NCBI GenBank assembly: GCA_011032825.1
Contig: JAADJZ010000003.1
Coordinates: 1,426,001-1,490,000 of the forward strand
Reading direction: 5' to 3'
DNA: 64,000 nucleotides
DNA from: Massariosphaeria phaeospora
Lineage: Eukaryota; Ascomycota; Dothideomycetes; Pleosporales
Shown here: piece by piece, positions 21,907 through 31,259 of the stretch
How the letters are laid out: every line of letters starts with the position of its first letter
How positions within the stretch are numbered: the first letter of the stretch is position 1
Translations under genes and position numbers: made by a program
Notes under the pieces: generated by a model
Seen by the model: the letters and a program-made list of their open reading frames with translations, nothing else
Databases searched by the model: none
Told to the model about the DNA's origin: nothing

Positions 21907-23308
21907 TAACGTATTCTACTACCGAGCTAGCTAATTACTAAGCTAGCTATTTTTCTTTAGCACAACCAATTTATGTAATAACTCTTTAATTTAATTACTA
22001 TTAAATAAAAAACCTGCGTAGGTTATGCTTGCGTTTAATTTTAAAAATTTCTTAGTATTTTTTTTGCACGTGCGCACGTTGTAACTAGTTTCGTCGCAGT
22101 TTCTACAGCGCTGTACAGTTAGTTAAGCTTTTTCTTAATTACTACTACTACGAGCTTTCTTGAATTTCTTAGTAGCTATAAAAGCTTTTGCGGCTACTTA
22201 GGCTACTGCTTTACTATACTCTTTAGTACTACCTTGCTAAATCCGCTTGCGTTTGCGTTTTTTTTTTTAGTTATTACTACTAATTGCTTTTTAAGCTTGG
22301 TAATCTAAGCTGCTTGAAGCACGTTTTGGTGCAGCATTAGTTTACTACTTTTTATAAGCTAAAAGAAGCTTGCTTGCGCTGTAATAAGCAACTAAGTAAA
22401 AAAGTTGCTTATAAGCTTTAACTAACATTCAAACTCGTGCATATTGCTTAGTGTTTTTGATTGCTATAGTGTTTTTTATAGTAGAAGTAGTAGTAGAGTA
22501 CGTAGCTATACTTTAAAGCAATCTAGAACTACCTACGCGTTAATAGAAACTATTCTTAATGTTTTAAAAGCTTTTTAGCAGTTAGCTTCTATAAACACGT
22601 TTAAAAACGCGTTTCTAAAAGCTAGTAAAAAGCTTTTTTTGTTAATATAGAAAACGCGTTGGCGTGCTAAGTTTCTAACGCGTTAAAAGTACTTGCGCTT
22701 TAACAGCGAGAAATAAACTACATTAAGCAGCTAAAAAACGTACAACTAGTAAAGTAGCATACAAAAAGTAGAAATTTTGTGTTTAAAGTAGTAGTTCTTG
22801 AAATTCTAGTTAAAGTAGCTTTTGTAGCTGTTTAGAATAAGTAGCTTATACACTTCTACTTTGCGCGTTCTTGTATGCGCGTTAAAATACTTTAACTACT
22901 TAAAACTAAGCGCGTAGCTAGTTTATTTGTTTTTAGAAACTAAGACTTTTTAATTGCGTAGTATATTTGCTTTTTTGTACTACGCAAAGATATAAACGCG
23001 TTCTTTGTAGATAATAAAAAGTAAAATCGCATACCTAGCTGCGCAAATGCTCTAGATAACTATAATCTACTCGCAATTACTTAGCTAAACAAGGTTAGGT
23101 TAAACGCGTTTTTTTGCACTTGTACTAACTTTTATTAAGCTAATAACGCTTATTTAAAAGCTTGTTTGTTAAAGTTGTACACGTTGTTGTTGTAAACGCC
23201 GTACTTAGCTTTAGTATCTACGACTAGCTTAAACTACGCGCTAATTGTCTTTAGATTCTTCTAAAGTATTCTCTGTTAATTCTTTGCTTAATTAAACGCT
23301 ATTTTAAG

Positions 23309-23700
23309 TAGGCTAGTAAATAAGTAGAAGTTGAGTTAGAGTTGAGTTAGCTTACGTTAAACTTTAACTTAACTTTAGCTATAACTCGCGCTAGTTACTA
23401 AGCAGCTTAAGTTAAAGTTAAGTTAAAGTAGTTAAAGCTTAGAGTTGTAGTAAAGTTTTACATAATATTACAACTTATATTAATATTAAGTTTTCTATGT
23501 ATATTTATTACATTTATTTATTATAGTTTCTTAACTATTTAGGTAACTCTAACTTAACTTCTAACCTAAAGCTTTAACTACTCTAACTTAACTTCTACCT
23601 ACGCTAGGTTAACTCTAACTTGATTTTAACTTAAAGATTGTGCAACTTATAACTTAACTTATACCTATTAATAAGTACTTTCTACTTATTTGCTAGCGTA
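23309..23700. mobile_element. Foldback/MITE-like element, copy 1 (RIP-mutated)
   Basis: The ends are taggctagtaaataagtag and, inverted, gctagcaaataagtagaaag. The arms carry gttaag/gttaaagttaa words in opposite orientation. Flanks attttaag and actttaag suggest a short duplication altered by a C-to-T change, but its exact length is uncertain. It belongs to the same family as 26242-26566 and 32148-32583 by the shared gctagcgaat-type terminus. Confidence 0.65.
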
Positions 23701-23880
23701 ACTTTAAGCTTATCTAAGCGCGTTACGAATTTTTTAGCTTAGTATTTGCTAACTAGCTTACTACTTTGTACACCTAGCATTTTATTAGCTATATCTACTA
23801 CTTCGCATAGCTAGAGCGCAAATTCTCGCAAGTTAAAGTTAAGAATGTATTAGACAATTGTTTGCTCTTTAGTTGCTGTA

Positions 23881-25985
23881 TAGTGCTCGTGCGCGCGATA
23901 AGCTAGTACAACTAATAAGCTACTCTAACATCAAAAGATGTATTTCGTTTTAACTTTAACGCGTTACAACTCTACTAATATAAACTTAATCGAAGCTGCG
24001 ATTAAAGCTAGCGCATCTTTTTCGTATCGCGAAGTTGCAAAATAGTTTAGTGTTAATCGCACAACACTGTTGCGAAAGTACAAAAGCAAAACGCAGTTCT
24101 GTGCAGCTGCATTAGAAAAACAGCAATTACTTAACTTACAACAAGAAGTAAAGCTTGTGCAGTACATAGAAAAATGCACAAAGCAAAGCTTGCTACCTAC
24201 AAAAAAAATAGTACACAATTTTGCTAGCGCAGTTGCAAAACACGAAGCTTTGTATGCGTAGGTTTCGCGCTTTTTGCATCGCTACGCTAACGAGCTTACT
24301 ACCAAATAAAGCGCTAGAATTAATTGCAATTGTTACTAAGCTAACTTACATAAGAAATACAACTTATACTTTTAACTACTACACAAGAAAATGCATAAGT
24401 ACAGCGTTAAAGCGCGCAATACCTATAATATAAATAAAAAAAGCTTTTTTGTTAGCATTACTACAAGCTCAAAACGCGTTTTTTTTAAAGCAGTTTAGTA
24501 GGCAAAATTGCGTACAGCAGCTATACAAGATAGCAATAGAAAATAAATTACACTTTTAGCTTGTGTTTGCGCTAATAGTAAAGCGCTGCCGCTTGCTTTT
24601 ATCTACGAAAGAAAAGCTAGCTTGCAATTAAGCTAGGTTAACAACGTTAAAGCTAGAAAACACTAAGTATTTATAGCAAACTTAACTTTAGAATAAACAA
24701 ACAACGATATCGAATTAGTTTAGTTTAAGCAGCTGTTTAAGCGCTACACAAAGCAAAAAGCGCGCTAGCAATAGCGCTTCTTTTTTCGTTAACAGCTACG
24801 GCAGCTACTTTACGCGCAAGTTTATAAACTTTTGCAACGCTAATAAAATTCTACTAGCTATTTTTTTTTTAACTTACACTTTACAGCTGCTTGATATAGT
24901 ATTGTTTTTTTCTCTTTTAAACTACTACTCGCAAGAACTTAACTACTATCTACTCTAATCGCAAAAGCTTGTTAGCGTTAAAAAAAGCAACTTTTTCAAT
25001 ATTTTGGTTAGCGTAGGGTACTACAATAAAGAGAGAAACTATACAAAAAAGTTTTAAAGCTACGAGCGTGTAGCTAATAAATGCAAAAGTTATACTCAAA
25101 CGCTTTAACACTACTACTTTAGATTAAAATAAAAATACAAAACTGCAAAAGCTTAGTAATAAAAATAGTTAGAATAATATACAAAAAATTCTAAACACTG
25201 CAGTTGCAAACAAGATAAAAAGTAAAACTAAACGCTTTGCTAGTACATTACACTCTTTACAAGTTTAAAACAAGCTACTCTACTACAAAAACAATAGCCT
25301 CTGCGCGGTACTTACAACAAAACAAAAGTATAAAGAAAAAAGTAAAGTTTTTAACTTGCAGCAGCGTAGGGAGTACTATAGCAACGCTGTACTATAGAGT
25401 TCTCGCAAGATCTAAAAAGCTTAAGTGCGCAAGACAGTTAAACAGCGCGAAAAAAAGCAGCAAAAACTCTAAAAAACTTAAGTAAAAGAGCTTAAAGCTG
25501 CTGCTATACTATATAAAACAAAAATAGTAAAAAATGCAAAAGCGCTACGACAAATTACAAAAGAGCGGCGCAATAAAAAGCAATAAGCAAAAGCTGCAAA
25601 GCTAGCTGCTACGCGCGCGCTTAAAAAGTAGCAACGTAATGCTGCAACTTTACAAAAATCTCGCAATACACTAAACAAAAGCAAGTAAGTAGCTTTACCT
25701 AGCGCTATAGCAAAATCTACAAAAAGCGTTGTATTGTAGGTACTACAAGTAGTATTAATGCTACATCTCTACTATCGCAGCTTCTACTCAAAACTACTAC
25801 GCAAGGCCGCTAAATTAAAGTACTACATATAGTGCAAAAAATGCGCAAGCTTTTATATAGTACTACACTAGAAAATTTTATAATAGTTAAATTAATACGT
25901 AGCTCTACAGCTTTGTTTTTGCGAGTGCTAATTTTAGTTAAAGTAGCTTATTAGTTGTACTAGCTTATTGCGCGCACAGGTACTA
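23881..25985 (+). mobile_element. Pogo-type element of a second family (Pogo-B1), nested in Fot-A3
   Basis: The element is 2105 bp with TA at 23879-23880 and 25986-25987. The TIRs (left tagtgctcgtgcgcgcgat, right complement tagtacctgtgcgcgcaat) continue for about 50 bp through agctagtacaactaataagc. Joining the flanks restores Fot-A3 sequence (gctgtaagct). It is related to 33157-37135 by its transposase but has a different outer TIR, sharing the central gtgcgcgc. Confidence 0.9.
23938..25870 (+). pseudogene. Degenerate pogo transposase with HTH_psq and DDE domains (Pogo-B1)
   Basis: From ATG 23938, residues about 27-50 form a psq-type helix-turn-helix (YREVAKQFSVNRTTLLRKY). A CENP-B-like second DNA-binding block follows in a clear open stretch (24070-24261). 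The DDE core shows first Asp to Asn (YNINKKSFF), second Asp to Asn (VNSYGSY) and third Asp retained (LLDIVLF). A basic coiled tail follows. This layout is the common HTH_psq-DDE transposase of ascomycete pogo elements. Premature TAG/TAA codons and two lost catalytic residues make it inactive. The end is approximate. Confidence 0.85.
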
Positions 25986-26241
25986 TAAGCTTTAAAAAGT
26001 TTAGTTGAGTTTAAGCTCGAAAGGTAATTTTGTAGAGTTAATTAAAAAGTTTCTAGTGTATAACATTGAAAGTAGTAGTAGCGCGTTGCAATTTCTTAAA
26101 TTAGCTAGATGTATAGGCCTAAAGAGCAAGCTTAAGCTTACTTTCGTTTTAAATAGCTATCGCGTTGCGTTGTTAAAATATTATATAATAAAAAAAAAGT
26201 TAGTTGTGCTAAGAAAAAATAGCTAGCTCGGTAGTTTAGCT

Positions 26242-26566
26242 TACGCTAGCGAATAAGTAGAAAGTACCTATTGTTGGGTATAAGTTAAGTTAGAGTTGCA
26301 CAGACCTAAAGTTAAAGTTAGGTTAGAGTAATCAAAGCGTAGGTTAAAGTTAGGTTATAAGTACTACCTTTAGGTTAATAAACTTGTTATAACTAGCTGT
26401 TATAATTATAAAAAGAAAATATATTAAAATATAGAATTGTAGAGGTCTGTGCTAACCTAACTTTAACCTACGCTATTTAGTTTTAGCGTAGGTATAGATT
26501 AAGTTAGCACTAGAGTCTTACGTAAGCTAACTCAATTTTAACTTAACCTATACCTATTTACTACTC
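26242..26566. mobile_element. Foldback/MITE-like element, copy 2, 10-bp TSD tagtttagct
   Basis: The insertion is 325 bp, flanked by tagtttagct at 26232-26241 and 26567-26576. The host is the right TIR of Fot-A3, and removing the insertion restores the paired TIR repeats. Termini are tacgctagcgaataag and, inverted, gagtagtaaataggtat. The arms contain aggttaaagttaggtta and its complement around a short A+T-rich loop. A 10-bp duplication and long arms are Mutator-like features. It has no coding capacity. Confidence 0.8.
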
Positions 26567-26598
26567 TAGTTTAGCTAGCTCGGTAGTAGAATACGTTA

Positions 26599-27016
26599 TA
26601 AGAAGTAGCAAAATAACATACCTTTTATAGCTAGCAATTACTAAGTGCTTTAGCTAGTAAAAAGCTATAGTTAGTGCTTGTAGAGTATTGTAAAACCTAG
26701 GTAGTTTCTATCTAAATTCTATTTTACCTAGTTTTACTTTTACTACGCAGTAGTTTACTTTATAATATAATATAGTAATATATTTTCTATTACTAACAAT
26801 TGCAAAGAGCTTTACTTAATAAAAGGCGTATTTAGCGCTTGCAGTACATTGCAAAGCCTTGGTAGTTCTCTTAATCTAATTATATTTACTAAAGTACTAT
26901 AGTTCACTATATAGAAGTAAGAAAGTAATAGGTTATTTTATAGAGTTACTAAGTTTTAAGCTATAAGTTTTCTAGCGCCTCTAAGAAAGTTACTAGATAA
27001 ATTTTTTCTTTACTAT
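26599..27016. other. Unidentified segment with a degenerate direct repeat
   Basis: No coding or TE signature is recognised. Two related blocks occur at about 26648-26712 and 26810-26865 (agtgcttgtagagtattgtaaaacct and gcgcttgcagtacattgcaaagcctt), spaced about 160 bp apart and differing mainly by transitions. Confidence 0.5.
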
Positions 27017-27018
27017 TA

Positions 27019-27933
27019 ACGTAAAGCACTACCGAGTAACTCAAACTACCGAGCAGCTCAAAATTGCTTGGCATTAAATCCTTACGTTCAAAGCTTAATA
27101 ACTTTACTAATAGTAGAGCTATCTAGGTAATTTTTACACTATTTTAAAGCCCTAGTCTAGCACTTTAAAACGCGCTAAGAAATACAACTATAGCTTACGT
27201 AATACTAATCTTATTAAGCTTTGAAGTTTAACTACCTCGCTTAAGCTTTATACCTAGTATGTACTACTTAACTACTATAATAAAGAATAATACTTTTTTA
27301 TATTCTTTTATATAGTTATTTTTAAGTATTTGCAAAACTCTTATAGCGTGTAGCTTAGAATTACAGCTAGTATAAGAGTTAGAAAGTTACTAATATATTT
27401 CTACTTCCTAAGTAAAGATATCTATATATAGATTATTTAATCTACTATAAAACTATTAAGTACTCTAATATATAGTTAAACTTAGCTATATTAGGTATAA
27501 AAAGTAGTAAATACTTTTTATTATAAATAATAATATTATTCTAAACTACTTAACTTTGTATATAGAATCTAACTTTATATACTAGCTTTCAATCTAAGCT
27601 GCACGCGATAAAATCTAAATAAAACTATAGTTTAGAGTTTATAATAGATAGTTAAACAATTTTACTATTTATTATAGTAGTCTAGTACTAGAAGTAGGAG
27701 TTAGAAGCTAAGCGAATCTCTTTATATTCAAACTTTAATAACTCTAGCGATACTAGTCCTAGCTAAGTAAATTTTAGTAAATTAGAAAGCGCTAGATTAG
27801 AGCTTTAAGACAGTGTAGAATTTATCTAGATAGCTCTACTATTAGTAAAGTTATTAAGCTTTGAACGTAAGGATTTAATGCCAAGCAATTTTGGGTTACT
27901 CAGTAGTTTGAGTTACTCGGTAGTGCTTTACGT
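27019..27933. mobile_element. Non-autonomous Fot/pogo element with about 150-bp TIRs
   Basis: The element is 915 bp with TA at 27017-27018 and 27934-27935. Arms 27019-27168 and 27784-27933 are inverted copies, starting acgtaaagcactaccgagt. The outer 25-60 bp, including the paired actaccgag units and ttggcattaa, match the TIR of the autonomous-type copy at 9761-11585. The roughly 615-bp interior has no transposase homology and I see no reading frame in it. Confidence 0.88.
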
Positions 27934-27935
27934 TA

Positions 27936-28884
27936 CTTGTTTACTTATAAATACTTTACTACTACGTGCTTATTTTTATAGCTAGTATTAGTACTAGAGT
28001 TGCTACGTTACTAGAGTAAAAAAACTAGTAGAGTAAGCTTTACTATATTTAAACGTAGTAGATAGTAGCGTATATAACTAGCGTTGCCTTTAGTAATAGT
28101 AACTTTTATTAATCTTAAGTTTTAGGCAACGCAACTTTTATTAGTTTTAAGTATTAAGTAATAGTAAACTATAACTAACTTACGTACGCAAGCTATGCAC
28201 TTTACGTTTACTACTTTACTATAGCTATATTCTTTATATAGCTAGATAATTAGTGTAAAAGAAATAAAACTAGCTTAATAAAATTATTTTAAAAAAGTTT
28301 TAGAATAAAGAAAAAAGTTTACAACTTAAATAAAGCAAAGTTAGAAAAGTTTATTATAGACTTTAGAGTTAATAATAATCTTAGCTTTAGAACAAGTAGC
28401 GTAAAGAACAAATTAAAACGTTACCTACATAAAGCTACTCTAGTAAACTTTTTTTACATCTAGAATAAAGCGCTTATTAAGTAGATAAACTAAATTCTAA
28501 TAGTATATAGTAGATATAAACTAGCTAAATACTAAAAAGCTAACAAAGTTAAAAGAGAATTTTATATTAAACGTAAGATTACGCTAGTAGTACTAGTAAC
28601 TCTACTCTCTACGCTTACAGCGCTAGCTAAGTAATACTAGCTAGTTAAAAGTAAATAAGTTAAGAGTAAGCTTATAAGTGCAACGCTTCTAGAGAACTTT
28701 ATAATAGTTATCTATAATAAAAATAGAAAAAAGCGCAGCATAACTAATACATAACTTTTTTTAAAATAGTAAAAGAAGTTATAACATAATAATAGGTATT
28801 ATATAGAATAAAGTAGATATAGTATTTAAACTTAACTTTGTGCTTAGACGTAAAAGTTGCTCTAAAATATACTTAATGTAAAAT
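27936..28884. other. Unidentified decayed segment
   Basis: There is no recognised TIR, LTR or protein. A 36-bp direct duplication with hairpin ends occurs at about 28081-28165 (gcgttgcct...aggcaacgc). A lysine-rich broken frame runs from about 28290 to 28650 on the plus strand, but nothing in it is diagnostic. It could be an unrecognised TE or the outer part of G3. Confidence 0.35.
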
Positions 28885-29148
28885 CAAATAGCTTTACGTA
28901 GTTGTTTTCTTTTGATTAATAGCTACTATAGGCTATAATAGGCTAGACTAGTTTCTTGCAAAGCCTTTAAAAGTACCTCGCATCGAATTGCTACTAAAAT
29001 AGTAATTCGTTTCTTTTACACGAATATACTATTTTTATTACTATACTATTTATCTATTTCAAGTGTTATCAAACCTACGATTAAACGCAGTTTTACATTC
29101 AAATCGCTCTATTAAAATACGTTTAATAAATCGATTACTTCGTTTACA

Positions 29149-30414
29149 ATGTTTAGTTTATTTAACAATTAAGCTACGTTGCTTCTAGAACACCTAGATA
29201 GAAGTTCTATTATGCAAATAAACACTTCTCAACTTCTAGTCGTAGATAAAACCGAATAGAATAAAAATGCTAATAAAAAAGTCTAGATTAGTAATAGTGC
29301 TAACGTTTTAGAGCGTAGTTGCGCTTTTAGCGTTAAACTAAGCTAGAATAACCTAGTTCGCTTCGAAGAGAATTTCAATACTTTACTTTTAAACGATAAA
29401 AATAACAACGTACTATCGAAGCTCTCTACGAAGCGAGCTCTTAACAAGCTAAAAACTTAGTAGCAGAATAAGCAAAACTGTATAAAACTTATTTGCTTTA
29501 AACCGTTAAAAGCTCTATACAAGAACGAAAACGAAACGGCGCTTACTAGAGCTATTAAGCAACTAGTTGTACTAGCACTTGCTTAAACTATTTCTAACTA
29601 GGTTAATTTGCCTCGCTTTAAGCTACTGCACTGCTATTCGAAGAAAAATCGCGTAGACTACAACTAATAAGTTTGCAATTGCAAAGGCTACTACACAAAA
29701 AGCTTTAACTTCTTTAGCAAACTTTAAAAGTTTTTTTTAAGTTAACGTACGTTACTAAAAACTTTCGTACGCTTTAAAAAACCTATAAAATCTATAAAAG
29801 AGTGCGATTTTCTTTATAGTTCTCTACTTAAGCATTGCTTAAAAAACAAATGCTAAGTACTTTAAGTACTTTCAAGAAACGTAAGTAGCAAGTATACAAT
29901 GTTATTAAAGCTTTATATTAAAAGCTATCTTAAACTCTTTCTAACTTACTTTTACTTTTTTAACTTTTTTAAACTAAGATTAACTAAATAAGCTTATTTA
30001 GCATAGCAGCGAACTTTACCGCAGCACTTTTCGAAGAAGTAAAAAAGCAACTACGTTACTTTTTGCTGCAAAGTTGCACTACTCTCTACTAAGTAGAGCA
30101 AAAAGCTAATTAGATCTATTGTAACCTCCAATAGAATAGCAAAATCTAAAAGAAAACTAAAAAAGACAAAAAGCAAACCGCGTTGCTAATAGAACATATA
30201 TTAACCTATTTTAATGCTAAATAGTACAAAAAGAAACGCAACGGCTACTTTAAGCTTAAAAAAAGTAATAATAATAAAAACAAAAGCTTTAACGAGCTAG
30301 TTTGCTACGCATGTAACAAACTAAGCTATTTTGTTTCCACTTACTCTAATAAAGCAAAGAAAAACGCCTAATTCGAGAAAAAAAAGAAAAAAAGCAAGAG
30401 CTTAAAGAATTAGC
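29149..30414 (+). pseudogene. Degenerate gag with CCHC knuckle, G3 copy 2
   Basis: ATG 29149 is followed by a frame with many stops. The knuckle at about 30301-30350 reads CYACNKLSYFVSTY: His changed to Tyr as in copy 1, and here the last Cys also changed to Tyr. The extra change shows continued mutation after the two copies separated. Confidence 0.7.
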
Positions 30415-30475
30415 CTTTTATTTTGTAGCTTATATTAACTTATTATAGTTAAAAGAAGTAGGTACTTTTTGTAAA

Positions 30476-30790
30476 ATGCTAACGAGCAAGAACCTAACGT
30501 TTCTTACCGCGTTAGTAAAGATTAAAAGTTCAAAAAACTTAAAAGCAATTGTAGATAGTAGAGCTTATTTTAATATTCTTTCGGCTATTGTAGCGAAAGA
30601 ACAGAATCTAGTACTTAAACTAATCTCTAATATTCTTTTTATATTGCTAAGTAAATTGAGTTACACTATTTATAGTTGTACTATAGCAAAAGTTTGCATT
30701 ACAAACTTTAGAAGCAAAGTACAAACTTATAGAATTTCTTTTGTAGTAGCTAATTTTAAAAAGCTTTTGATGTATTTTAGACTTTCTTAG
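30476..30790 (+). pseudogene. Degenerate aspartic protease, G3 copy 2
   Basis: This 104-codon segment is nearly identical to the segment at 44-367 and carries AIVDSRAYFN with the same Gly-to-Arg change at the catalytic triad. It ends at a TAG where copy 1 reads on for a few more residues. It lies downstream of gag and upstream of the RT-proximal block, as in Ty3/gypsy order. Confidence 0.75.
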
Positions 30791-31259
30791 ATAAATTAGT
30801 TTTAGCCGAAGTTAAACTATTTGCGTTGCCGCATGCTCTTTAGAAGCATTAAAAACCTAAATAAACTAAACTATGCTAAAGTAGCTATAAAAAACGCAGC
30901 AAAGTTTGCTTAGACTTTAAATAGTCTTAATGCAAAGCTTTATGTCTATTCAATTAGTGCACTTTCTAAAGCAAGCGACTAAAAAAAGCAAAACTCTAGT
31001 TTGCAACTTAAATATTAGAAGTACTAAAACGTAGCGAGCTCTAATAGCTCGTTAGTAATAGCGTCTTATAGAAAGCAAAATCTCGCGATTAAATTCTAGC
31101 CTAGTACAACTCTTTCGCATCAACTTCTGTACAATATGTTAACAGCGAAATTAAAGCATCTTTGCAAATACGTAGACAAGTAACGTACTTTACGAGTAGT
31201 TAAGCTATAAGAGTTTGCAAAATACTTTTGCTAAGCTTCTACCAACTCTACCTATGTAC

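Larger units (their letters stand above)
21995..26181 (-). pseudogene. Degenerate Fot1-type transposase (Fot-A3), interrupted
   Basis: Read on the minus strand, the N-terminus begins near 26181 with an MFQQRNA-like start whose ATG is ATA. It is interrupted by the pogo element at 23881-25985, continues at 23878-23701, is interrupted again by the foldback, and resumes 23308 downwards through the DDE core. A basic C-terminal tail with a knuckle-like segment lies near 22100. The sequence parallels the copies at 9761, 33653 and 37420. Both ends are approximate. Confidence 0.7.
21909..26596 (-). mobile_element. Fot1/pogo-like element (Fot-A3) containing three nested insertions
   Basis: The ends are acgtattctactaccgag at 21909 and its complement at 26596, with TA at 21907-21908 and 26597-26598. 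The transposase is on the minus strand. Nested inside are a foldback element (about 23309-23700), a pogo element of a different type (23881-25985) and a second foldback element (26242-26566) sitting in the right TIR. Without these the element would be close to the usual 1.8 kb. Confidence 0.88.
28885..31180 (+). mobile_element. Ty3/gypsy family G3, copy 2: leader, gag, protease, start of RT
   Basis: This is the inverted partner of 1-1955. Homology starts at about 28885 (tagctttacgta) and continues past the window-edge equivalent (30840) to 31180. Gag starts at ATG 29149. After the protease, the sequence enters the region just before reverse transcriptase, with PSTTLSHQLLYNM followed by AKLKHLCKYVDK, matching the conserved PPHRPLYNMS block of gypsy pol. 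A Fot1-like element inserted at TA 31181 ends it. The remainder of pol is not adjacent on the far side. Confidence 0.8.

Noticed and set aside
25237..25684. Open frames of 82 (plus) and 68 (minus) codons
   Set aside because: They fall in the Pogo-B1 transposase tail; the plus frame is partly the transposase and the minus frame is its shadow.
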